Shown here piece after piece: positions 24,131-34,735 of a DNA stretch of 64,000 nucleotides. Source of the stretch: Tretioscincus oriximinensis (taxonomy: Eukaryota; Chordata; Lepidosauria; Squamata; Gymnophthalmidae); the NCBI GenBank assembly GCA_022410635.1, contig JAJVDF010000221.1, forward strand, positions 656,901-720,900, read 5' to 3'. Below the pieces are notes generated by a model. The model worked only from the letters and a program-made list of their open reading frames with translations. It was not told the DNA's origin and did no database searches. A program made the translations under genes and the position numbers. Numbering within the stretch: the stretch's first letter is position 1; each line of letters begins with the position of its first letter.

Positions 24131-24183
24131 CCATGCCGCTGCTCCTGCACAGGAAACCTAAACTGAGACAGAAGGCAACAGAA

Positions 24184-24228
24184 ACAAGGAGGAGATCTGC
24201 AAAAACAAGGAGGAGATCTGCAAAAAAA
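24184..24228. repeat. Tandem duplication, about 22-bp unit
   Basis: aacaaggaggagatctgcaa is repeated twice in a row just upstream of the CR1 3' end. Confidence 0.85.
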
Positions 24229-24234
24229 TGGATA

Positions 24235-24442
24235 CTAGGTTGGATGTCTGGATGTTGCCTCCGGGATGGAGCAACAGGCAGGACTCCTGAAATACCATTT
24301 GCAGGGAATCATAANCAGGAGCATATTTTGCTTTCCTCTGTTCAGACTGCCCAGATGCATCTGGTGGGCCTCTGTGTGACACAGGATGCTGGACTTGATG
24401 GGCTGTGGCCTGATCCAGTATGGCTCTTCTTATGTTCTTATG
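24235..24442 (+). mobile_element. CR1 LINE 3' end, heavily 5' truncated
   Basis: The same 3' UTR as 10169-10381, starting at ggatgtctggatgttgcctc and ending cttcttatgttcttatg. It contains one N. The ORFs over it on both strands are UTR read-through. Confidence 0.9.
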
Positions 24443-25310
24443 GTGTTTGAAGCCAGAACCAGACCAAAGGATTGTAATCCCTGATTTTACAAGTGAAAAC
24501 ATGAACGAAACTAAATAATTTTTTTTAAGTCACACTGTACGGATTGCATGCCCCTTAGACCCTTTTCAGGAATAGAAAAAGGGCTAGTTCGTTTTGAGAC
24601 ATAGTCTAGCTTTGGTCAGCTTGAAACCAAAGCTCAAATGCAAATCCTGCACACTGATTAGTTAACTCCTATTGCATTTCATGGATTTAATCAGCTAATC
24701 CATGAAAAGTACTGCCATTCAGAAATTGGCAAAGGAATCTTGGTAGAAGCTTTGAGAAAATATAAAGACAGTTTTACAGAAACAAGTTTCGCTAACAAGG
24801 GGGGGGCTGTAGCACTAAAAAAGGAAGGTAGGTTAGGTCGCAACGTTGGTGGGTTTTTTAACCTCAAAATATAAAAGATCGTATATCAAAATATGTTGCC
24901 GGTTAGGTACGATCAGCTTGATTCTTGGTGACTGCAATGCAAGCATTACATAAACAATCCATGCTTTTCCTTTAGAGAGGTAAAAAAAATTGTTAAACAT
25001 TATCATCTTTTGGAATATCTTTCAACTACAATTCTTGCCTGAAGCATCTGGTACTCCTAACTGGTCTCCCACCCAAATATTTCTCATCCAGAATTAGACA
25101 CAAATGCAAAGAACAATTAAATCTTTTTTTATAAAATGTGCCTTCTTTTAAATAATTTGTAGTACCTATGGGAATTGGNTTTTTTTTAATAGTTTCCACT
25201 AATCTAGTACCTGCCCAATCAGTAATATGTTATATTGATGAGAATTTTGTTTCAGAGTGACCTTGTCTCCCATACAGAGATAAACAATAAACCACAGGGA
25301 TCAAAAAGAA
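24443..25310. other. AT-rich stretch without recognised content
   Basis: Nothing assignable in about 870 bp. Confidence 0.45.
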
Positions 25311-26035
25311 AGGGTGCATCCAGATGGCTGCCTTTTATCAAGGATTTATGCTGTCACTAATGACAGCCCACAAGCATAGCTTGCAACGAGGTATTCTATT
25401 CTCTATTCCTATTGGCTGTCGGCTCCCCTTGTTGCTAAGTAGATGAATTAAAAGGAAAAACCTCACTTGGATACTGATAGGTNTTTTTCCATTCCCCATT
25501 ACTGGTTTTTTTTCCCTGTTGATTCACAGAAATTAATTCAATAGCATTAAGCAGTTGATCCATAACTTGTAACCTCCATTCTCCCTGAAGGGAAGTTAAA
25601 GGACCAGAAGGCCACTCTCACAGAAAATGGTCAGAGAGAATGGCCAGAAGGCACAAAGACTGGAGAGTGTATAATGGAACATGCATAAACATATTAATCG
25701 GGAAATGCATAATGACAGATCTTTCTTTTGCTACCACCGCTGGATGTGCAAAATTACGTATCAGATCCCCTATAATCACAGTATTACATCAGTCCGCTAT
25801 AGTGGTTAGAGTGTCAGACTCTTATCTAGAAGTCTCCCGGTTCGATACTGCACTCTTCCATAAAAAGCCAGATGGGTGACCTTGGGTTATTCACAGTCCT
25901 TTGGAACTCTCTCAACCCCACCTACTTCACAAGATTACATAAACTGCTTTGATTCCCTTTGGGTTGAGAAAAGCAGGATATAAAAACCATCTCTTCTATT
26001 ATAGAGTAAAAAAAATCCACATCAGAACACAACCT
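25311..26035 (+). mobile_element. TIR element split by a SINE
   Basis: The left end is agggtgcatccagatgg. Interior blocks line up in order with 60716-61254: tcggctccccttgttgctaa, cacagaaattaattcaatag, gaagttaaaggacca, tctttcttttgctaccaccg and tataatcaca. The sequence stops at about 25786, a SINE follows (25787-26001), and the last block resumes at tagagtaaaaaaaatccaca to an end near 26035, as in the other copy (gggtaaagaaaacctcatct). Without the SINE the element is about 510 bp. No transposase, no clear target duplication. Confidence 0.65.
25787..26001 (+). mobile_element. SINE with type 1 head and type 2 tail
   Basis: The head has ctatagtggttagagtgtca (A-box region) and cccggttcgatactgc (B box), then cagatgggtgaccttggg, as in type 1. 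The tail reads aaactgctttgattcccttt, then gagaaaagcaggatataaaa, then ctcttctatt, which is the tail of type 2 (3966, 42638, 57027), not the 'gggtataggacgggataca' tail of the other type 1 copies. It lies inside the TIR element at 25311-26035. The pentamer tatta flanks it on both sides. Confidence 0.75.
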
Positions 26036-26577
26036 AATATTTATTAAAGAAATAGTGTTTAGTGACAGAGTATTTCACAGTTCCCATTTTTATAAACATG
26101 TGTTTGTCGTAAGTAGAACAATCATACATTATGTATTACTGTAATAATCAGTAAATTTGTACATGTTATTTTTGTGTTGTGCGTTTAAATTTTGTTAAGA
26201 TTTTTATTTATCTTTGTTGGCATTTTCATAAAACCTCCTACCTTAAACAGTCTCGTTTTATTCAACAAAGAAAGCAAACAAAATATATATATATTATTTA
26301 GGATGGTAAATGAGTCGATATAGAGCCAGGTTTTCTTTTCTTTTTTGGTCAGACTGCACTGATTTATATGATGACTGCATATTATCTTACATGACATTCA
26401 ATTTCCTGACTAGAGACTGCAAAGCTGATTGCTCTCAAATGTCATCTTACCGGTATGACAAGAAATAACAACTGCCTTCATTCCAGTTATTTTTCACTGA
26501 CTTTTTGGTGCTCTTCTGATACATACTTTTAATCCACCTTCATTTATAAAGAACTAGACTAAACCAGTAAAAATTTA

Positions 26578-26720
26578 GTCCCATTCTTTGGCTGAGAAAA
26601 CTACTGTCTCCTCCCCATTTTTAGATATGGCTGTTTTCAATGTGTTAATTATGATTTTATTGTTAACCGCTCTGAGACCTTCAGGTTTAGGGCGGTATAA
26701 AAATGTAAAATAAATAAATA
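26578..26720 (+). mobile_element. 3' end of a LINE or SINE ('aaatgtaaa-taaataaata' family)
   Basis: Reads ccattctttggctgagaaaa, gttaaccgctctgagacctt, cagg, ttagggcggtataaaaatgt and ends with taaata units. The last 45 bp resemble the tail of the type 1 SINEs (cgccctgagatcttcgggta), so the SINE and this element may share a reverse transcriptase. Confidence 0.65.
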
Positions 26721-28103
26721 GTAGATAGATTAAAAGTACCCTTCACCAAAAAGTTCCAGGGTGGATAATAACCATTTTTTAAAAAAGTATAAAATAATAA
26801 AACACACAGCATTGTTTGATACTGCCCATAATTTTGGGTATATATCGGGCAAATTACTGTGTTCACTTCTTAGGTCAGAAAATTCTGTTTCAGAAAAGTA
26901 TATGGAATTACTGCAGAAACTCTTTGAGATTCAGGGTTTCACCACACACTATCTCTAAAGTGCTTGTGAACATCACTTCAATTTTGCATAGTAGGCTTCT
27001 AATAATACTGGCAAAAAGAGTGACATTCTGCAATTTGTCAGAAATAGAAAATGATCCGCTTTTTTTAAGTTTTTTGATAGTACAGATGTCATGGCATCTT
27101 TCATGCTAGCTGTGTGACAATTCATACCACAACCAACACAAGTGCTCTCAGATGTCAATATTTTAAAACATGTTGACACGTCAGTAAAATATGCTTGGAT
27201 CTTATAAAGATTTTTCAGTTCTTCTCTGTGCCATTTCAAAGCACAATAAAACCAATTCTGTAGCATCAAAATGATTAAGTGTGTTTTTGACTGCTTTTCA
27301 TTGCCCCAAATTAGCTTGTACTGCACTACTGGGAAATCAAGTGGAAGCATCTGAAGAAATTATAGGCAAAATGTGTGGCCACCATATTGCTCTAGGATAA
27401 TCTGCACTTTTCTCCCTTGTCCTTTAGCCACTGTGTCACCTTCAAAAGTATTCCTGGTGGCAATTGTGTGGTTGCTCTTAAAGCAACAAACAAAGCTGTA
27501 GTGATGGGTGGGGAATTGGCAGAATTTGGAAAAGATATCATGTGTGTTCTACTTCAAGGCCATAATAATGATTGTGCTTATCCCTCCTCCTAACTCAGAT
27601 GCTAGTAAAGAATACAGAATATAACTTTCACTCATATATCAATGTATGCAGTACACATATTGGGAGTATGAATATTGAGCTTGAGCAATTAAAAGTCCAT
27701 AAAATGAAGTGAAATGGAATCTTGGCTCTGACAAGCTATTCACTTCGTGCTAAACTTTGGTTTTTAGCAGTTATACCCTTAAGGTTAACATATGCTCTGA
27801 TTCTTCTCTACTCCCTAATAATTGACCATGGTAATCCTTCCTGGAATCCAGAATTTAATTCCAGATTCCTAGAGGTAGGTCCATGGTTTTTAGAACTTTG
27901 CTGACATTTAACTTCTCTTCTGTCACAGTGCTTCATGTGGTGATGTGACAGAAATAGATGGGGTTGATGCACATGTACCAATCAGAGCCCAATCCTGAGC
28001 AAGAGCAAAATCATTCATCACAGTTGACAGCAACTTGTGCTCCTGCTCCTGGGATGTGATGTGGGTGAGCACACACCAGCCAAGCAGGCTGAACAAGAGA
28101 TGC
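26721..28103. other. Stretch without recognised repeat; one 125-codon ORF
   Basis: The minus frame at 26973-27350 is open for 125 codons and has a cysteine group (CVGCGMNC), but no family match comes to mind and the plus strand has an opposed open frame (26816-27109). Either is possibly a remnant of an old transposon; chance is equally likely. Confidence 0.35.
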
Positions 28104-28111
28104 CTGCCACC

Positions 28112-28584
28112 CAGAGCCGGATCTTGAGCAGGGGCAACAAGGGCTAAAGCCCCGGGCANCAGGTTGGTGGCCATTTATTAGGGGCGGCAAATTGCCGGCC
28201 GTTTAAATTAAAATTTCTGCCAGACATGTACTGCCCATGTCCCAGACACCACCACGAGCCACCGTCGCCATGCACCATTGTATTGTTGCTCTGCATGCGC
28301 TGTCACCTGTCTGTCTGTGTGCTGCTTTCCTTGTCTGCCCCGGACTGTTACCGCAACCCCTGCATAGGCAGCTAAGAGTGGGAGACAGAGAGAGCATAGG
28401 GTAAATGAATCTGCTTCCGGGAATGGCACCCGGAGTGACATCACTTCTTGTCCATCCCCAGAAGTGACATCACTTCCTGTCCTGCCCCAAAAATGACATC
28501 ACTTCCTGTCCCACCTGGAAGTGTTCGCGGAGGGCGCAAAAATTTTGCAGCGCAGAGGCGTCATATACCCCAAATCTGGCCCTG
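28112..28584. mobile_element. hAT-like element with perfect 8-bp target duplication
   Basis: The 8-mer ctgccacc flanks it (28104-28111 and 28585-28592). The left end is cagagccggatcttgag; the complement of the right end is cagggccagatttgggg. Length is 473 bp, GC-rich and non-coding. The interior carries about three imperfect units around agtgacatcacttcctgtcc (28430-28525). The 8-bp duplication and CAG ends fit hAT. Confidence 0.85.
28430..28525. repeat. Tandem 'gtgacatcacttcctgtcc' units
   Basis: Three imperfect copies about 30 bp apart, each with the palindrome-like core tgacatcactt, inside the hAT-like element at 28112-28584. Confidence 0.8.
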
Positions 28585-28592
28585 CTGCCACC

Positions 28593-29165
28593 TCACAATG
28601 CTGCCATGGTGATAGTGACAGGAAGGGCAGATGGCGCTGTTTGTTCAGCCCATACAACCCACAACAGCAGCAGGGCGAATGGCAGGTGAGTGAGGAAGCA
28701 ACACCTGTTGTGCTCTCTGCCACTGCCATCAGAAACCAGCAAGCCATGTAGGCAAAGCATTTAAGCTGAGCAAGTGATGCCTGCGACCCTCACTGCTGGC
28801 AACCAGCTGCCCATCCAGATGGAAGAGGCAATACCTGTCCTTGCTGCCATCACCACCACAGTCCCAGTAATTGCTAGAAAGGGGAGAGGCAGGGGTCAAG
28901 TTATGCAGAGCATCTGTTGTTTAAAAAAACACAGGCCTGTTTTGGTAGAGGAGACGTGGTTTGAGAAGGGAGAGTGAGTGTAGTCTGAGCAAAAGAGACT
29001 TGAATTGAAGGAGACATGCCTGGATTCGAAAGGGGATGGTCACATAGATTTTGTGGCTTTGAATTAATGGTTATCAAGGGTGCCCTGTCCCTTGCTAGTA
29101 AACCACTGTCTGCATTAGATGGAATCTGCTCCACAGTATGAGAAGTCATATGCCAGATTACTGGT
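28593..29165. other. GC-richer stretch without recognised content
   Basis: Opposed short ORFs on both strands (28499-28977) with low-complexity composition; no domain, no splice-bounded exon that I can support. Confidence 0.4.
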
Positions 29166-29421
29166 AGAGCCAGTTTGGTGTAGTGGTTAGAGTGTTGTAC
29201 TCATATCTAGTAGTCTCCCAGTTCGATTCCCCACTCCTTCATGAAAGCCAGCTGGGTGACCCTGGGCCAGTCACAGTTNTTTGAACTTTCTCAACCCCAC
29301 CTACTCCACAGGGTGTCTGTTGTGAAGAAAGCAACAAAAACTATGTGTGCCACCCTATGGTTGGCCGCCCTGAGATCTTCGGGTATAGGACGGGATACAA
29401 GAACAAATAAATAAATAAAAT
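29166..29421 (+). mobile_element. tRNA-headed SINE, type 1, near full length
   Basis: gagccagtttggtgtagtgg (A box), agttcgattcccc (B box), cagctgggtgaccctgggcc, then gtctgttgtgaagaaagcaa, then the tail gagatcttcgggtataggac and taaataaataaa. One N. It is close to the copy at 49158, so the pair is useful for estimating divergence. Confidence 0.88.
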
Positions 29422-30260
29422 AGATCTGTGAAATAATAAATAACACACACAAAAAAAAAACTAAATACGACAAATATCAGTACACAGACAAGTTTTACAA
29501 TATGAATGATTTCAATACAGTCTCCCCCTTCCTGCACTAAATCTTATTCTGGATTGTACCTGGATAGAGGAATGCCACCGTCTCTACTTGCATANGAATA
29601 GCAGATTCCTATTTTGGGATATGAAGTAGAATAAGAATTCTGTGGAATATCCACAATACAAAAAGAAAATTTGTTCTCATTTCTAGCTGTTTTAGGAATG
29701 AATGACACTAGGTTAAGCCACACTGAAAATTTTGCAAATATCATTTGCTTCAAATTACCAAATCTACAACTCAAAGCATGAAAGGAATTTCCTTGAATTC
29801 TAACAAAGCAATGCCATTCAAATTCATAAATCAAAACATTTTGTATCCATAGAAGATTTGTCTGAGTTCTCTTTGGAATTTCTTTTTAAAAAAGCAGCAA
29901 TTTGAATTTCCTGCACTACAGATGCATAAATAATCTCCATAAGTAAGATTTTTCTCTTATGAAATACAATAGATTAAAAAACATTACTTTCTCTCTATAT
30001 ATATCCTAAAATTAGAAGTTATTTAGAGGATTACCACCATCCTTTTCTGAACTAGGCTCGATTCTGGTCCAGAAAAGAATCTCATGGGCCTGTTCTCCAT
30101 CTGCCATTCTGGGATAGTGCAAGTCCTGTGCTATTTTAAAACAGCATGTTGTAATCAGGCCACTTATGCCCTTTCCTTGGACAGAGTAAGGTCAAGTGGC
30201 TTCAAGTAAAGAAGTCCTGGATAGACATTAGAGAAGCAGTGGAAGAGTCTGCCCATCTAG
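29422..30260. other. AT-rich stretch without recognised content
   Basis: No repeat recognised. Two adjacent minus ORFs near 29291-29537 are readings of SINE and flanking A/T-rich sequence. Confidence 0.45.
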
Positions 30261-30264
30261 TCTT

Positions 30265-30405
30265 GTCATAGAAATGTTTGAGCATAAGCAAAATGGTCAT
30301 TTGCAAGGGATAATTTAAGATTCCTGCACTGAACACTACATTGGCCAGGGATACCTCTAGGAGTGTATAATCAGACGTCCTTATGAATGCTTCAATTCTA
30401 TTTCT
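30265..30405 (+). mobile_element. Old CR1-like 3' end (candidate)
   Basis: The order catagaaatgtttgagcata, aagattcctgcactgaacac, cattggccagggat, cttcaattctatttcttt resembles the last part of the CR1 type at 58312 read in the sense direction. Strongly diverged. Confidence 0.4.
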
Positions 30406-30677
30406 TTCCTCAATCCAACCAAGTATGAAATAGGGCCTCAGTTCTGTGATCCAAGAACAAAGTTACCACATGACAGCATTGAAAAGCAGGACAGACAAAC
30501 CTGTATTTTATGGAAGAGTAACCACAGCAGCTGCTCGGGGTAGCAGAATTTGGAAGGGGTGGGGGGTGGGGTGGCACCTGCCCAGAAAAATTAAAATAAA
30601 AAATAAAATAAATTTGGGTGTGATCCATATGAGATTTAAATTCTGGGGTAACCAGTGCTCTGGGAATAACACTTTTT

Positions 30678-30750
30678 GGTCTTTTTGAATCCTCTCTCTC
30701 TCATTTAGTATTAGCAACCTCTCACAGCTTTGTCTCATCAGCAAATTCTT
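30678..30750 (-). mobile_element. CR1 coding fragment, second CR1 type
   Basis: tttttgaatcctctctctct, catttagtattagcaacc and gtctcatcagcaaattct match 59098-59170 in the same orientation. About 70 bp remain. Confidence 0.7.
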
Positions 30751-30769
30751 ATATTCAGACAATGGAAGT

Positions 30770-30910
30770 TGCCACAGGAAGTGGTAAGATCTTGGAGCAT
30801 TATCTTGGTGAGAATCTCAGGAGTGAGGTCTTCAAGCAGTAATTGGATAACAGATAAGTGAATTCTGCATTAAACAGTGAGTTGCACTCAATAACCCTGT
30901 ATGTCTCATT
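30770..30910 (+). mobile_element. CR1-like 3' end fragment
   Basis: gttgccacaggaagtggtaa, gtcttcaagcagtaattgga, ttctgcattaaacagtgag and cactcaataaccctgtatg resemble the end of CR1 ORF2 and its 3' UTR. Opposite orientation to the fragment just before it. Confidence 0.5.
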
Positions 30911-31999
30911 TGTTTCTATAGGTTTGTGAGTCATGCAGAAATCTCACCACTGTGGAGCTTTCCACAACAGCCAAGTATCCAAGGGCCGATAGCTGTAACA
31001 AGACATTCAACATTTGTCTGCAGCATTTCCTGGCCCTGTGGCAACTCATAGCCATCCTCCAGATGCACCCAGTTTCTCTGGATTGCACAAAACAGTATGC
31101 AATGAGATGGCAGTGAATGAATTAATTAAAAGCAGAATGAAACCAAACTATGAAGCAAGAAGTACTATATTTCATTACAATTTTGCAGCTGTCATTTGCA
31201 ATATCTTGAGCCCAAATCATGCAACATCTTGAAGAGAGTTCAGTATCTTCTAAAAGAACTTTTGAACTGTGGAATGACTATTCTAATTCACGCACGCATC
31301 TGGATTGAATTGCCTCCTGGCCAACAACTCCCATTCAGTTCCCCCACTCAAGCAAACTGAAGTCCCAACAGCAAAGGAGGCAAGAACAAGCCTACTTTCC
31401 TTAATCTTCCATAGATACTTAGGACATTCAGCTATGCTCCAACATGCAGGTCTTAAACTCTATTCAGTTCATTATGTTTTACCACACAAAAACGTCTGCA
31501 TTTACTTGTAATCTGGAATGGAATTTATCACAATCTCGTCATGTACTCTTAAGAACAGAAATTTCACATTCAGTACTAGTATGCTGTATCAGCATTAGGT
31601 AGAGGCATAATCCTCTACTTCTTTAATTTACTGAGTTTGCAGTTCAGTTCATGAAAAAGAAGTGTGGCAGTTTCCAACCAGATTTGATTTTCTTGGGCTC
31701 AGAAATAATTGCAGGTGGTATTTGCACCCATGACACAAAAAATATTTGCTGCTTAAAAGGAAAACTATAGACAGTATGCTAAAAGTCTCCACAGTTGTTG
31801 ATCGTAAATACTGTTCAAGGGTTCCATGGAGGACCCTGATCTGGAGACCAGGGGCAGACACCAGCGTCACTGGGACATAGATTAGCTTTACAGAACAGGT
31901 CAGCAGAAACAGGAAGCAGGAAACTGGCACGAAGAGGTGGAAGGGATGGGGATTGACAGAATCAGAGAACCTGTGGGGCTGGACACATCATGTAACACT
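30911..31999. other. Stretch without recognised content
   Basis: No repeat family or gene recognised in about 1.1 kb. Confidence 0.4.
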
Positions 32000-32413
32000 T
32001 CAGAGCAAACTGGTGGACTGGATATTATGTAACTCTTCAAAGTGAGCATGGTGCATTGCAGGATGACCATGTTGAATGGAATGGCTGAGATATTCTTCTG
32101 GGTGCTCAACTAATTCCTCCAAGAGAGGAATTCTGGAGGAGCGCCTGCCAACAGGAGGCAACATTGAGGAAGCGTGAGGGTCACACACAGGGGCAGATGA
32201 AAGTGGAACAGTGGCAGTTACCATCTCAGTGTGGGGAGCGACAGCTGGAGCCGAAGAATGGGCAGCCTCCAAGGTATCCAGATGGAATATGAGACATTCC
32301 ATGACATTAGTCAGACTAGCAACTTGTGATACCAGTGTAGCTTTGTTGTACAGTGGGATATCTTCCTTTGTCTTGGGGGCTCCTGCTGCAGCAGCTGTGG
32401 CTGAGTTGTCCAA
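32000..32413 (-). pseudogene. 137-codon ORF, possible Gag-like N-terminus
   Basis: This minus frame starts with ATG and reads for 137 codons. It has an alanine-rich start, a helix-like stretch (LVSQVASLTNVMECLIFHLD, residues about 27-47), a proline/serine/alanine-rich middle, and SRIPLLEELVEHPEEY. Some Ty3/Gypsy-type Gag proteins have a short N-terminal coiled coil followed by a Pro/Ala-rich spacer, which is the only basis for the suggestion. No protease, RT or LTR is seen next to it. It could be a chance frame in GC-richer sequence. Confidence 0.25.
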
Positions 32414-32689
32414 AGGTCAGCTGCTTGATCCATAATGATGGAACAGCAAAAGTCAAAACACACTATGACTTTTGAGTTTTTCTGTTAGGACAATTAACAC
32501 TGTCCCTCCTTCTAAAGAATTTCACAGATACTTCCTTCAGCAAAAACTCTATTATATAAACGCAGCAGTATACAATGTCAGCAAGTACCCAGCTGAAGAC
32601 TCAAAAGCTTTCCCACAAAAGGTTCATATTGTTATTTATTTTTCAGTAATAAAAGATGGCTGTGAAATTTAGACTACAGCTGAGCACAG

Positions 32690-33060
32690 AAAAGTTGATG
32701 CTTTTGAACTATGGTGCTGGAGAAGATTCTTGAGAGTTTCTTGGACTGAAAAGAAAACAAATCGGCTAGTATTAGAGGAAATCAACCCTGACTGCTCGTT
32801 GGAAGGACAAATCCTAAAGCTGAAGCTTAAATATTTTGGCCACATAATGAGAAGACAAGATTTTCTGATGCTAGGAAGGATTGGACAGTGGGACAACCAA
32901 AGATGAGGTAGGTAGGCCGGTAGCTAGCTAGAGTCATGGAAGCAACTGACATGAGATAGACCAATCTTTGTGAGGCAGTAGAGAACAGAGGGGTCTGATA
33001 TGCTGTAGTCTATGGACTCACAAAACGGTGGACATAACTGAATGACTGAACAACAACAAA
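32690..33060 (+). mobile_element. BovB (RTE) LINE 3' end
   Basis: From 32694 the plus strand reads VDAFELWCWRRFLRVSWTEK, then TNRLVLEEINPDCSLEGQIL, then KLKLKYFGHIMRR, which is the C-terminal region of BovB/RTE ORF2. The frame ends at a TGA near 32905. The 3' UTR continues with gctgtagtctatggactcac and aacggtggacataactgaat and ends gactgaacaacaacaaa. BovB is known for horizontal spread among squamates, ruminants and other animals. 5' truncated; about 370 bp remain. Confidence 0.92.
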
Positions 33061-33384
33061 GACTTCAAAGGGCAACAGGATCCAGCCATGTGGCTGGATG
33101 AAGGAATAGTGAATAAATCCAATTCCTCCAGAATTTCAGGGGTATGGATTTTGCAGTGTGTTTTAATGAGTTTCTTTAAACAGGTGTTGTATTTATAGTT
33201 GCTACTGGGCACAATGAAGTCATGGCCTCCTGGTTGATTGCACTGGTACTTGCAAAGGAATTTCTGTGCAGTTTTCTTGGCAGGGGTACAGAATTTGTTT
33301 GCCATTTCCTACTTTTGTGGTGGAGTAAGGCATCAAACTGGGAATCTTCTTCATATTAATCACTTTATCTATATGAAGGATTAG
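33061..33384. other. Stretch without recognised content
   Basis: A minus ORF of 95 codons (33018-33305) overlaps the BovB end and has no family motif. Confidence 0.4.
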
Positions 33385-33392
33385 GATTAGGG

Positions 33393-33555
33393 CAGGAGCG
33401 TAGCTATCATAAGGCAAGTCAGGTCAGTGCCCCAGGGCCCCCAGGGTCAGGGGGNCTTGGGACCCTGGCCGTTTGTAAAATTTAAATTTTCAGGCTCCTG
33501 GGTCTCCACTTTGTTTATCTACCTCGGAGGCCCCAAGAGTTCAGCTACACCTATG
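33393..33555. mobile_element. Short hAT-like MITE (163 bp)
   Basis: The left end is caggagcgtagct; the complement of the right end is cataggtgtagct. Flanks are gattaggg (33385-33392) and gattatgg (33556-33563), 7 of 8 bases equal. The interior is rich in gggcccc-like words. Typical of hAT MITEs beginning CAGGGGCGTAGC. Confidence 0.75.
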
Positions 33556-33563
33556 GATTATGG

Positions 33564-34571
33564 GCTCTTGGCATCTTAACAACAATCAAAATATGAAACT
33601 CAACTTTGCCCTTCTCACAGCAGAGGTTGTTCTGATTCTTCACATTCACAAGTCTGTTTTCAATTGCTATAAAAATATTTCATTCTTCTGAAGTTACCAA
33701 AAAGCTAAGAAAAAGTTGGTGTTTCCTTTCAAAAACAAAATCAATGTGCTGCCTCTAAATATCCCAACAGTTTACCAAGTGCAGATCTAGAGGAAATGCA
33801 GAAACAACATTAGGGCTTCCTTATATGTAATTCCTGAGGGACCTGAACAGGCATATATTCTATATATTATTTTAAAATTATCATAGAAAACATGTATTTA
33901 TCAACTCTATGNAAAACTGGCTTCTGCATTTCTTTGACCTTGCTCTTTTTTCTGATTTATACCATTTAGAAATTGTGCTTCCATTTCATACGATCCAGCT
34001 GAAGTCAAAGTTTCATCATTTATTGAAGATCCTCTTCCTGATGAAAAAAAAACACTCAGCAACAATACAAGCATAACAAATAAAATGCATCAGAAGCATT
34101 ACAACTTGACGAATAAAATGCATCAATCTACACAGCAACCATTAGTGGTATTTGTCCTAAAGCACTCAAAAGCCTTCTCAAAACCTGCTTGGAAAACTGG
34201 CAGCAAAAAATAAATTGTAGTTACTTACACTGTTTCCCAGCAGCAGGTCTGCTGGCACCACTGTGGACCAGCCATGCTCCAAAAAGGATTAGGAAAGAGC
34301 AGATCTCTATCCTTAGGTGGTCTGTCCTATTTCTGACCTCACCACACCCAACTGCTAAGTCCAACGGTGTTTCAAGGCTGCTGATGCTCTTGTGCAGAAG
34401 AAATGCATAACGTTCACTGCCTTGGACCCGATTCATAACCCAGATTGTAATCTAACCTGGCAGATGTTNCTGTTGTTGTTATTTGTGGAAAAAGAAGAGA
34501 GAATACACACAAAATAAAAGACATGACAACAAGAAATAATAGGCTACAGAATATTTACCTCTTATTTACTC
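33564..34571. other. AT-rich stretch without recognised content
   Basis: Opposed ORFs of about 72 codons at 34189-34436 on both strands; no domain. Nothing else recognised. Confidence 0.45.
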
Positions 34572-34735
34572 CAAGGAGGCTTGCAGCACTTGGGGACTAG
34601 GAGGCTTCACCATCTGAAGAAGTAGACATGTCTATGAAAGCTTATACCACCTACCTGTCTCCTGTTAATCTCCAAGTGCTACAAGTCCCCTTGTTGGACT
34701 TTCTATTAAGACATGGCTATTTCTCTGAAATCAAC
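34572..34735 (+). repeat. Dispersed repeat, 'ctgaagaagt' family
   Basis: accatctgaagaagtagaca, atgaaagcttataccaccta, aatctccaagtgctacaagt, ccccttgttggactttct and tggctatttctctgaaa match 19150-19310 in order. The unit is about 150 bp. Confidence 0.7.

Noticed and set aside
26973..27350. 125-codon minus ORF with a CxxC-like group
   Set aside because: No family recognised, opposed open frame on the other strand, AT-rich context; not strong enough to call a gene.
28499..28977. GC-richer region with ORFs on both strands, considered as a host exon
   Set aside because: No credible splice sites around a conserved reading frame, and the left neighbour is a hAT-like element.
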